Assembly (NCBI GenBank): GCA_007121975.1
Contig: SKJO01000505.1
Coordinates: 1-6,011, forward strand
Length of the DNA stretch: 6,011 bases
From: Nitriliruptoraceae bacterium
GTDB lineage: Bacteria; Actinomycetota; Nitriliruptoria; Nitriliruptorales; Nitriliruptoraceae
Direction: 5' to 3'
Within the stretch, counting starts at the first letter, position 1, and each line of letters opens with the position of its first letter. Positions 1 through 5,688 of this stretch are shown here, piece after piece. The position numbers and the translations under genes are program-made. The notes beneath the pieces were generated by a model. The model saw only the letters and a program-made list of their open reading frames with translations. It ran no database searches and had not been told where the DNA came from.

Positions 1-1148
1 ACATCCACCGTCACGACGAGGACATCCCCGACGAGATCATCGCCGGGCTCGCCGAGCTCGGCTGCTTCGCCCTGTCGATCCCCGAGGAGCACGGGGGCTT
101 CGCCTCCGGGGGCGAGGACGAGCTGCTCAACATGGTGCTGGTCACCGAGGAGCTGTCCCGGGGGTCGCTGGGCGTGGCGGGATCGCTGATCACCCGCCCG
201 GAGATCATCGGCACCGCCATCCTCAAGGGCGGGACCGACGAGCAGAAGGCGCGCTGGCTGCCGCCGATCGCCGCCGGGGAGAAGATGTGCGGGGTCGCGG
301 TCACCGAGCCCGACTACGGCTCGGACGTGGCCGGGGTCAAGACCGTCGCGCGCCGTGAGGGCGACGAGTGGGTGATCGACGGCGTCAAGACCTGGTGCAC
401 CTTCGCGGGCCGGGCCGAGTACCTGCTGGTGCTGGCGCGCACCGACCCCGACCGCTCGCTCGGCCACCGTGGCCTGAGCCTGTTCGTGGTCGAGAAGCCC
501 TCCTTCACCGGCCATGCCTGGCGCGCCGAGCAGGAGGGCGGCGGGGTCATGGACGCCCGGGCGATTCCCACCATCGGCTACCGCGGCATGCACTCCTTCG
601 AGGTCTCCTTCGAGGGCTGGCGGGTCCCGCACAGCGACCTGATCGGTGAGGACGGCGGGCTCGGCAAGGGCTTCTACCTGCAGATGCAGGCGTTCGCCAA
701 CGCGCGCCTGCAGACCGCGGCACGGGCCCAGGGCGTGATGCAGGCGGCGCTGGAGGAGGCGGCGTCCTACGCCAAGGAGCGCCAGGTCTTCGGCACCCCG
801 CTGGCCGAGTACGAGCTCAACCGTGCCAAGCTCGCGCGCATGGCCGCGCTGCTCGCCGCCTGCCGGGTGTTCTCCTTCGAGGTGGCGCGGGCGCTGGCGC
901 GCGGCGATGCCGACGCGGCGCTGCAGGCCAGCCAGGACAAGCAGCTCGCGTGCCGGGTCAGCGAGTGGGTCACCCGCGAGGCCCAGCAGCTGCACGGCGG
1001 CTACGGCTACGCCGAGGAGTACACGGTGTCGCGGCTGTACGTCGACGCCCGCGTGCTGTCGATCTTCGAGGGGGCCGACGAGGTCCTCGCGCTGCGGGTC
1101 ATCGCCCGCACCCTGCTGGGCAACGCGCTGGCGGCCGCGAGCAGCTGA
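1..1148 (+). CDS. mcd: Acyl-CoA dehydrogenase, probable (2S)-methylsuccinyl-CoA dehydrogenase (5' end missing)
   Basis: FAD-dependent acyl-CoA dehydrogenase; 381 codons are present, first full codon at base 3, stop TGA at 1146-1148. Reading continues in frame to the left edge, so the ATG at 132 is internal. Visible family marks are the signature GVAVTEPDYGSD (291-326), GYRGM in the middle domain, the C-terminal QLHGGYGYAEEY, and IFEGADEV with the expected catalytic glutamate at codon 1068-1070. The opening IHRHDEDIP, the ELSRG segment and the ARLQTAARAQGV helix match my recollection of methylsuccinyl-CoA dehydrogenases of the ethylmalonyl-CoA pathway, which oxidise methylsuccinyl-CoA to mesaconyl-CoA. 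Those proteins are about 550 residues with an N-terminal extension, so roughly 170 residues would lie outside the window. The ACAD family call is very safe; the specific substrate is inferred. If right, ccr and ecm (crotonyl-CoA carboxylase/reductase and ethylmalonyl-CoA mutase) may lie upstream. Otherwise it is a FadE-type enzyme. Confidence 0.93.
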   Translation, partial: IHRHDEDIPDEIIAGLAELGCFALSIPEEHGGFASGGEDELLNMVLVTEELSRGSLGVAGSLITRPEIIGTAILKGGTDEQKARWLPPIAAGEKMCGVAVTEPDYGSDVAGVKTVARREGDEWVIDGVKTWCTFAGRAEYLLVLARTDPDRSLGHRGLSLFVVEKPSFTGHAWRAEQEGGGVMDARAIPTIGYRGMHSFEVSFEGWRVPHSDLIGEDGGLGKGFYLQMQAFANARLQTAARAQGVMQAALEEAASYAKERQVFGTPLAEYELNRAKLARMAALLAACRVFSFEVARALARGDADAALQASQDKQLACRVSEWVTREAQQLHGGYGYAEEYTVSRLYVDARVLSIFEGADEVLALRVIARTLLGNALAAASS

Positions 1149-1183
1149 GCTCCCCGCGGGGCCGGCGACCCTGGTCGCAGCGA

Positions 1184-1221
1184 CCCTGGCCGACGACTCC
1201 CTGGTCGGCTACCGGCCAGGG
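1184..1221. terminator. Possible terminator hairpin between converging genes
   Basis: A 9-bp perfect inverted repeat (CCCTGGCCG at 1184-1192, CGGCCAGGG at 1213-1221) has a 20-base loop and overlaps the last codons of the crotonase gene. The loop region can form a competing CCGAC/GTCGG pairing (1190-1194 with 1204-1208). A separate 10-base palindrome CCCCGCGGGG sits at 1152-1161, just after the dehydrogenase stop. Neither has a T tract, so this is a weak, position-based call for a site separating two converging transcripts. Confidence 0.3.
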
Positions 1222-2000
1222 AAGTCCGGCGCCCGGCGTTCGCGGGCCGCCGCCAGCCCTTCCTGGAGGTCGTCGCTGCCGTAGCTGATCGCCTGGCAGG
1301 CCGCCTCGCGGTCCAGCGCGCGCGCCAGCGCCGCCTCGTCGTCGGCGGCCAGAGTCGCCTTGAGCTGGCGCACGGTGACCGGTGCGGCCTGCGCGATCTC
1401 GTTGGCGAGCGCCAGCGCACGCTCGAGCACCTGCTCGCCCGGCAGCGCCTCCAGTCCGAGCCCCTGACGGGCGGCGGTCTCCCCGTCGACCAGCCGGCCG
1501 GTGTACAGCCACTCGGCGGCGCGCTGGGCGCCGAGTGCCCGGGGCAGCAGCCAGGAACCGCCCATGCCCGGGTGCAGGCCCAGCCGCGCGAAGTTCAGGC
1601 CCAGCCGCGCCTCGGCGGCCAGCACCCGCAGATCACAGGCGAGCGCGACGCACAGCCCGGCGCCCACGGCGTGGCCGTTGACCGCGGCGATGGTCGGGAC
1701 CGGCAGCCGGCGCAGCGCGAGGAAGCGCTCGTAGAACGCGCGCATGGTGTCGGTGGCATCGAAGCCCTCCTCGCGGGTGCGCGCGGCCAACTGCTCGAGC
1801 ATCGCGAGGTCGCCGCCGGCCGAGAACGCCGGTGGCGCTCCGGTCACCACCACCACCCGCACCGTGTCGTCGGTGGCGAGGGCACCGACGGCATCCGCCA
1901 GGGCATCGCCCATCGCCTCGGTCATGGCGTTTCGTCGTTCGGGATCGTCGAGGGTCAGCACGACCACGCCGTGCTCGAGCCGATCGGTGCGCACGCTCAC
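1209..2000 (-). CDS. Crotonase-fold (enoyl-CoA hydratase/isomerase family) protein lacking both classical catalytic glutamates
   Basis: 263 residues, a normal length for a single-domain crotonase. The GTG start at 2000 is chosen because AGGAGG lies 7 bases upstream and because it overlaps the preceding stop codon as GTGA; an in-frame extension to 2249 only mirrors the upstream gene. Family marks are RRNAM (about 22-26), the oxyanion-hole segment FSAGGDL (59-65), VNGHAVGAG (107-115) and LGLHPGMGG (140-148). Compared with rat mitochondrial enoyl-CoA hydratase, the positions of Glu144 and Glu164 are Cys117 and Phe137. Ordinary hydration of enoyl-CoA is therefore doubtful. The fold also supports isomerases, hydrolases, decarboxylases and dehalogenases, and which applies is unknown. 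It is the last gene of the three-gene unit and translationally coupled to the ChoD-like gene, suggesting action on an acyl-CoA in the same pathway. Confidence 0.93.
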   Translation of the reverse strand: MSVRTDRLEHGVVVLTLDDPERRNAMTEAMGDALADAVGALATDDTVRVVVVTGAPPAFSAGGDLAMLEQLAARTREEGFDATDTMRAFYERFLALRRLPVPTIAAVNGHAVGAGLCVALACDLRVLAAEARLGLNFARLGLHPGMGGSWLLPRALGAQRAAEWLYTGRLVDGETAARQGLGLEALPGEQVLERALALANEIAQAAPVTVRQLKATLAADDEAALARALDREAACQAISYGSDDLQEGLAAARERRAPDFPGR

Positions 2001-3727
2001 CGGGGAGCCTCCTGGGCGGGGGTGGGGGAGTTGGTGGGCTCGGCCAGCCGCAACGCGGCCGGAGCATCGGCCGGCACCGCCGGATGGCGTGGTGCGACCG
2101 GCTCCAGCCGACGGTAGGCCGCGCCGAGCGGCGGACGCAGGTCCGCCTCGCCGCGGTTGGGCCACAGCGCCATCGCGCGCTCGGTCATGGCCGTGATCGT
2201 CAGCGACGGGTTGACGCCGAGGTTGGCGGTGATCACCGACCCGTCGCACACGTGCAGCCCCGGGTGGCCGTGGACGCGGTGGTAGGGGTCCACGACTCCG
2301 TTGCGCGGGTCGTCGGCCAGCGGGCAGCCGCCGATCAGGTGCGCGGTGGTCGGCACGTCGAGCAGCGCCTCGAACACCGAGCCCAGCGGCTCGCCCCCGA
2401 GCACCTCGGCGGCGTGCTCGGCGGCGCGGTTGGCGACCGGGATCCAGGTCGGGTTGGGCCGGCCGTGACCCTGGCGGGTGGTCAGCCGCCGGCCGAACAG
2501 TCCCCGGCGGCGCACGACCCGCAGCGAGTTGTCGATCGACTGCATCACCAGCAGGATCACGCTGCGCTCGGACCAGCGCCGGACCGACAGGGTGCGGGCG
2601 AAGCGGACCGGATGGCGCACGATGGTGGCCAGGAAGCGCAACCAGCGGGGGATGCGACCCCCGCCGTCGACCATCAGGGTCGCCATCAGGCCCATCAGGT
2701 TCGACCCGCGGCCGTAGCGCACCACCTCGATGTGGGTGTTCTCGTCGGGGTGGATCGACGAGGTGATCGCGACCCCCTCGGTGCGCTCGGGGCTGGTGTC
2801 GGCGGCGGTGGCGCCCACCAGCGCCTCGGAGTTGGTCCGGGTCAGGGTGCCGAGCGCCGGCGACAGCCGTGGCAGGCGGCCCCGGTCACGCAGCGCGAAC
2901 AGCAGCTTCTGGGTGCCGAGCGCGCCGGCGGCCAGCACGACCTGCTCCGCGGTGAGCGTGCGCCGGTCGGTGCGCCCCCACGCGCCGGGCCGCTGGTGGG
3001 TGAGGCGGTAGCCCCCGCCGGGCAGCACCTCGAGGTCCACGACCTCGCGCTCGGCCAGCACCTGCGCGCCGTCGGCCTCGGCGAGGTACAGGTAGTTGTG
3101 GTCGAGGGTGTTCTTGGCTTCGTAGCGGCAGCCGACCATGCAGTTGCCGCACCGGATACAACCCACGCGCTCGGGTCCGCGTCCCCCGAAGTAGGGGTCT
3201 GCGACCCGTTGTCCGGGCGTGCCGAACCACACGCCGACCTCGGTGGGGTGCAGCGAGTCGCCGACCTCGAGCCGCGCACCGACCTCGCCGAGCAGGGTGT
3301 CGGCGGGGGTGATGAACGGCACCGTGGTCACCCCGAGCATCCGCCGCGCCTGCGCGTAGTAGGGCGCGTACTCCTCGCGCCAGTCCGACAGGTGCGCCCA
3401 GTGGGGGTCGCGGTAGTAGCCGTCAAGCGGTTCGTACAGGGTGTTGGCGTACACCACCGACCCGCCGCCGACCGCCGCGCCCGACACCACGAACACGTCG
3501 CGCAGCAGGGTCAGGCGTTGGAAGCCCCGGCAGCCGAGCCGGGGTGCCCACAGGAAGCGCCGCACCCGCCAGTTGGAGGCCGGGAAGTCCTCGGGCGCCC
3601 AGCGTCGTCCGGCCTCGAGCACCGTGACCCGGTAGCCCTTCTCGGTCAGCCGCAGTGCGGACACGCTGCCGCCGAATCCGCTGCCGATGACGGCGACGTC
3701 GGTGTCGAAACTTCGGGCGCCGGCCAC
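1997..3727 (-). CDS. choD: ChoD-like GMC oxidoreductase (cholesterol oxidase family) with a four-cysteine motif
   Basis: 576 residues, FAD-dependent GMC-type oxidoreductase. It closely resembles, as I recall that sequence, M. tuberculosis ChoD in length and throughout its course: RLTEKGYRV, FLWAPRLGC, YANTLY, DPYFGG, GVAITSSIHP, QGHGxPNPTWIP, GVNPSLTI and WPN+GE are shared. The FAD-binding motif is G15-x-G17-x-x-G20 with Glu38 ending the second strand. His463 (AHLIGG) and Asn506 (GVNPS) sit where cholesterol oxidases carry their active-site His and Asn. Residues 190-200 hold C-x2-C-x2-C-x3-C. There is no signal peptide, so it is probably cytoplasmic. The GTG start at 3727 lies 2 bases after the lipoprotein stop, without a clear ribosome binding site, implying reinitiation; the distance to the FAD motif fits the family. 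Sterol oxidation is the family assignment, but the true substrate is unproven even for the mycobacterial protein. Confidence 0.93.
   Translation of the reverse strand: MAGARSFDTDVAVIGSGFGGSVSALRLTEKGYRVTVLEAGRRWAPEDFPASNWRVRRFLWAPRLGCRGFQRLTLLRDVFVVSGAAVGGGSVVYANTLYEPLDGYYRDPHWAHLSDWREEYAPYYAQARRMLGVTTVPFITPADTLLGEVGARLEVGDSLHPTEVGVWFGTPGQRVADPYFGGRGPERVGCIRCGNCMVGCRYEAKNTLDHNYLYLAEADGAQVLAEREVVDLEVLPGGGYRLTHQRPGAWGRTDRRTLTAEQVVLAAGALGTQKLLFALRDRGRLPRLSPALGTLTRTNSEALVGATAADTSPERTEGVAITSSIHPDENTHIEVVRYGRGSNLMGLMATLMVDGGGRIPRWLRFLATIVRHPVRFARTLSVRRWSERSVILLVMQSIDNSLRVVRRRGLFGRRLTTRQGHGRPNPTWIPVANRAAEHAAEVLGGEPLGSVFEALLDVPTTAHLIGGCPLADDPRNGVVDPYHRVHGHPGLHVCDGSVITANLGVNPSLTITAMTERAMALWPNRGEADLRPPLGAAYRRLEPVAPRHPAVPADAPAALRLAEPTNSPTPAQEAPR
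2008..2013 (-). promoter_or_regulatory. Ribosome binding site of the crotonase gene
   Basis: On the minus strand AGGAGG is followed after 7 bases by the GTG start at 2000. It lies inside the 3' end of the oxidoreductase gene and fixes the crotonase start. Confidence 0.85.
3128..3160 (-). other. Ferredoxin-like cysteine motif C-x2-C-x2-C-x3-C within the ChoD-like protein
   Basis: Codons 190-200 encode Cys190, Cys193, Cys196 and Cys200, spaced as in a [4Fe-4S] ferredoxin motif, followed by RYEAKNT. The same cysteines are, from memory, conserved in mycobacterial ChoD. Iron-sulfur clusters are known in other GMC-family catalytic subunits, such as the [3Fe-4S] of bacterial FAD-glucose and fructose dehydrogenases. 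Cluster binding here is inferred. Confidence 0.6.
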
Positions 3728-3729
3728 GC

Positions 3730-4986
3730 TCAGCAGAGTTCGAGGAAGCCGGCGTCGATGAGCTCCTGGAACTCCTCGAGGGCGTCCTCACCGAGGAACT
3801 GGGCGATCTCGTCGAGCTCCTGCTGGGAGATGCAGTCCTCCCCGTCCGGCGCCTGATCGAACGGGTCGTCTTCGCCGAACGGGTCGTCGTCGCCGAACGG
3901 GTCGTCGTCGCCGAACGGGTCGTCGTCGCCGAACGGGTCGTCGTCACCGAACGGGTCGCCGTCGCCGAACGGGTCGCCCATGCCGCCGAAGAACCCGCCG
4001 AGGAGCGAGAACAGGTCGAGGTTGACGGCGTCGTCCGGTGCGTCGACCGGCCGGTCGTCCTCGCTGATCCCGACCAGCAAGAACAGCTCGCCGTCGACGG
4101 GCTCTCCGGCGAGTGCCGGCAGGTCGAAGCCGAGCTGCACGATCTCCCCGCCCGACAACCAGACGTCGGCAGCCAGAACCTGGCCCGCGGGCAGCTCACC
4201 GAGGTCGCTGGCGAGGTCCTCGGCGCCGAACGCCTCGAGCGGTCCCAGCGTCGATGCCGCGCGGCTGGCGTCGATCATCAGTCGCTCGAGCGCCTCCTGG
4301 CTGGCGCTGACCCGGAGGCGCTCACCGACGCCGTCGGCCTCGAGGTAGGTGATGGTGACCTCGTCGTCGAGGAAGCGCTCGAGGGCCGCGGTCAGCTCGC
4401 GGGCGAGGTCCTCGATCGCCGGCTCGTCGACCGGATCATCGGCCGGTGCATCGTCGAAGCCGTCCGCGAAGCCATCCGCGAGGTCGCCGAGCTGCTGCAG
4501 GCCGGCGATCCGGATCCAGCGCCCGTCGCGGGCCGCCTGCACGACCTCCCCGAGGCCGAAGAAGCCGGCGGCCGCGACCAGCTCGTCGGCTTCGCCGAGC
4601 AGGGCCGGGTCGTCGATGGCGGCCTCGAGCTGGGGCAGGTCGATGAGCACGAACAGCTCGTCCTCGCCGAGCACCCGGAGCCCGGCCACGTCGCGGCCGT
4701 CGAGCGCGAGGGTGAGCTCTGCCGCCTCGTCCACAACCCGGATGGCGAGCTGCACCCCGAGCACGAGGTCCAGCTCGTCGGGCTCCACCTCATCGGCGAG
4801 CAGCGACTGCCGGGCCGTGTCGTCGGCGTCGATGCGCATGCGCAGCTCGACCCCGTCGTAGGCGCCGAGCGCCTCGACCGCCTCGGACAGCGCCGCCTGC
4901 GGATCGTCGCTGGTGTCCGAGCCCCCACACGCTGCCAGCAGCAGCGCGGTGAGGGCGACGATGGTGGTCATGAGCCTGCTGGACAT
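3730..4986 (-). CDS. Acidic secreted lipoprotein with seven tandem DPF repeats and a C-terminal cysteine pair
   Basis: 418 residues. The ATG at 4986 is chosen because GGAGGT stands 6 bases upstream and a lipoprotein signal peptide follows at once: hydrophobic residues 8-19, then lipobox LAAC with the lipidated cysteine at 20. Residues 40-330 are very acidic and alternate beta-like and helical stretches. They look like two related halves (GVELRMRIDAD... and EVTITYLEADG...), loosely reminiscent of LppX/LprG-type lipid-binding lipoproteins; that is inference only. Residues 335-376 are seven six-residue units of consensus GDDDPF. The tail (385-418) is predicted helical and carries the only other cysteines, Cys385 and the final residue Cys418, probably a disulfide. 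I do not recognise a named family. It is first in a three-gene unit with the ChoD-like enzyme, so handling of a lipid or sterol substrate at the cell surface is possible. The frame stays open far upstream of 4986, but only because the region is poor in stop codons. Confidence 0.9.
   Translation of the reverse strand: MSSRLMTTIVALTALLLAACGGSDTSDDPQAALSEAVEALGAYDGVELRMRIDADDTARQSLLADEVEPDELDLVLGVQLAIRVVDEAAELTLALDGRDVAGLRVLGEDELFVLIDLPQLEAAIDDPALLGEADELVAAAGFFGLGEVVQAARDGRWIRIAGLQQLGDLADGFADGFDDAPADDPVDEPAIEDLARELTAALERFLDDEVTITYLEADGVGERLRVSASQEALERLMIDASRAASTLGPLEAFGAEDLASDLGELPAGQVLAADVWLSGGEIVQLGFDLPALAGEPVDGELFLLVGISEDDRPVDAPDDAVNLDLFSLLGGFFGGMGDPFGDGDPFGDDDPFGDDDPFGDDDPFGDDDPFGEDDPFDQAPDGEDCISQQELDEIAQFLGEDALEEFQELIDAGFLELC
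3859..3984 (-). repeat. Seven 18-bp tandem repeats inside the lipoprotein gene
   Basis: Seven consecutive 18-bp units (plus-strand form GAACGGGTCGTCGTCGCC) start at 3859, 3877, 3895, 3913, 3931, 3949 and 3967. The three at 3877-3930 are identical; the others differ by one to a few bases. On the coding strand they read GMGDPF, GDGDPF, four GDDDPF and GEDDPF. The near identity suggests recent expansion by slippage or unequal recombination, always in frame. Confidence 0.97.
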
Positions 4987-4992
4987 CGTGCG

Positions 4993-5000
4993 ACCTCCCC
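4993..5000 (-). promoter_or_regulatory. Ribosome binding site of the lipoprotein gene
   Basis: The minus strand reads GGGGAGGT, then 6 bases, then the ATG at 4986. This is a near-ideal Shine-Dalgarno sequence and decides the start over the second ATG at codon 6 and over the long upstream open frame. Confidence 0.85.
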
Positions 5001-5032
5001 GCGGTGGCGCTCGGGCGCCAGGCGCGGCCCTC

Positions 5033-5038
5033 AGGCTA
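5033..5038 (-). promoter_or_regulatory. Weak candidate -10 box for the lipoprotein-choD-crotonase unit
   Basis: The minus strand reads TAGCCT (TAnnnT pattern), which would place transcription start roughly 40 bases before the ATG. No convincing -35 hexamer is seen 16-18 bases upstream, so support is slight. Confidence 0.25.
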
Positions 5039-5078
5039 GCTGACCGCCGATCACGTCTCGTGGACGGTTGATCAGCTA
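5037..5078. promoter_or_regulatory. Inverted repeat near the candidate promoter (possible operator)
   Basis: TAGCTGA (5037-5043) and its exact reverse complement TCAGCTA (5072-5078) flank 28 bases that include a small CACG/CGTG dyad (5052-5055 with 5059-5062). It overlaps the candidate -10 of the leftward unit by two bases. The arms are short, so a regulator binding site is only a possibility. Confidence 0.3.
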
Positions 5079-5090
5079 CGGAGGTGCAGG

Positions 5091-5189
5091 GTGAAGGACG
5101 ATGCGCAACCCACCGCGGCGGGGCAGTCCGGTTGGACCGACCGGCGCACCAGTTGGTGGCCGCGGTCGGGGCAGCCGGAGCCGGGGTAG
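5091..5189 (+). CDS. Possible 32-residue small protein or leader peptide
   Basis: GGAGGT at 5080-5085 is followed after 5 bases by GTG at 5091. The frame runs 32 codons to TAG at 5187-5189, encoding a peptide that starts MKDDAQPTAAGQ and ends in a proline/glycine tail (GQPEPG). Nearly every third codon position is G or C, but that is also true of the background. It has three tryptophans (positions 15, 22, 23) within nine residues and no membrane segment. It diverges from the lipoprotein gene, and a 31-base palindrome begins 14 bases after its stop. No -10/-35 pair is evident in front of it. It also overlaps what looks like a decayed palindrome, which argues against coding. It could be a small protein, a leader peptide, the remnant of a longer gene, or chance. 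Confidence 0.28.
   Translation: MKDDAQPTAAGQSGWTDRRTSWWPRSGQPEPG
5101..5149 (-). repeat. Decayed, inverted copy of the 48-base palindrome
   Basis: The 13 bases at 5123-5135 (GCAGTCCGGTTGG) are the exact reverse complement of 5533-5545 in the intact palindrome at 5522-5569. On the minus strand the flanks also resemble that element (GGTGGGTT...GCGCAT against GGTTGGGTACGCCGCAT), and TGCGC (5102-5106) still pairs with GCGCA (5144-5148). The middle has lost symmetry. It looks like an old member of the family in opposite orientation, but chance similarity in GC-rich DNA is possible. Confidence 0.4.
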
Positions 5190-5202
5190 GGTGGCGAGCG
5201 AT

Positions 5203-5233
5203 GGCTGCCGAACCCCCGGGAGGTTCGGCAGCC
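5203..5233. repeat. 31-base palindrome, family Q, copy 1
   Basis: GGCTGCCGAACC (5203-5214) pairs perfectly with GGTTCGGCAGCC (5222-5233) around a 7-base loop CCCGGGA, giving a 12-bp stem. The same element recurs at 5782-5821. No T tract follows on either strand, so it is not a typical intrinsic terminator. Confidence 0.9.
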
Positions 5234-5304
5234 GGGCCGCAGCGGGGGGTCTCGTCCGGCGCTGGGGACGGTGTGGTGTCGAGCCGCCGATGGGTGGCTC
5301 GAGT

Positions 5305-5356
5305 CGGAGGGTGGTCGCGGAGGGTGGTCGCGGACGGTGCACGCGGACGGTGCACG
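5305..5356 (+). repeat. Four 13-bp tandem repeats
   Basis: Two copies of CGGAGGGTGGTCG (5305-5317, 5318-5330) run directly into two copies of CGGACGGTGCACG (5331-5343, 5344-5356). All share CGGA-S-GGTG-S-W-CG, so the array appears to have arisen by two rounds of duplication. The 12-mer GGGTGGTCGCGG (5309-5320, 5322-5333) also occurs in the 14-bp array further right. Confidence 0.92.
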
Positions 5357-5364
5357 CGGCGAAG

Positions 5365-5392
5365 CGCTGGCGCGGCTGCACCCGCGCCAGCG
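5365..5392. repeat. Single 11-bp perfect hairpin
   Basis: CGCTGGCGCGG (5365-5375) pairs with CCGCGCCAGCG (5382-5392) around the loop CTGCAC. It starts 8 bases after the 13-bp array. It is unrelated in sequence to the two palindrome families, and no T tract follows. Confidence 0.85.
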
Positions 5393-5458
5393 TGCGCTCT
5401 GCATCGTTGGTCGTGCGGTGAGCGGGCGACGACGGGGTGGGGGGCTGGCTGTGCAGGG

Positions 5459-5506
5459 ATGTGGCGTACGCAGCCGGTCGTGGGTGACCGGCTGCGTACG
5501 CCGCAT
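5459..5506. repeat. 48-base palindrome, family P, copy 1
   Basis: GGCGTACGCAGCCGGTC (5463-5479) pairs perfectly over 17 bp with 5486-5502 around the loop GTGGGT. Past one T-G wobble (5462 with 5503) it extends by three more pairs to a 21-bp stem (5459-5479 with 5486-5506). It is the sister of the next palindrome, which starts 15 bases further on. Confidence 0.93.
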
Positions 5507-5521
5507 CCTCCACGCTGGACC

Positions 5522-5569
5522 ATGCGGCGTACCCAACCGGACTGCGGTGACCGGTTGGGTACGCCGCAT
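5522..5569. repeat. 48-base palindrome, family P, copy 2
   Basis: ATGCGGCGTACCCAACCGG (5522-5540) pairs perfectly over 19 bp with 5551-5569 around a 10-base loop ACTGCGGTGA. The outer arms match copy 1, while the inner arm differs at two positions, each with the matching change on the other arm. The loop flank GGTGACCGG is also shared. There is no T tract. Confidence 0.93.
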
Positions 5570-5688
5570 CGCCGGGGGCGTGGGTGCCCGCCCCGACGGT
5601 CATCGGCTAGCGCCCGTGCGTGGGCGGCAGGCGCGCAACCGTGCTGCTCCGGCCGCTGCTCCGGGGGCGTGGTGTGGTCCGGCGGGCC

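Noticed and set aside
2001..2249. Upstream extension of the crotonase to 2249
   Set aside because: It lies wholly within the ChoD-like gene in another frame. The GTG at 2000 has an ideal ribosome binding site and gives the normal family start.
1832..3856. Long plus-strand frame of 674 codons opposite the ChoD-like gene
   Set aside because: It is the antisense shadow of a clearly recognisable flavoprotein; its composition is Gly/Arg/His/Ala-rich with no family motif.
5187..5192. TAGGGT as a -10 box in front of the first Q palindrome
   Set aside because: No acceptable -35 hexamer is found 16-18 bases upstream; the likeness to the right-edge promoter-plus-hairpin layout rests on GGCGAGC alone.
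5203..5569. CRISPR array
   Set aside because: The repeats are self-complementary palindromes of two kinds with irregular spacing, not constant repeats separated by unique spacers, and no cas gene is in the window.
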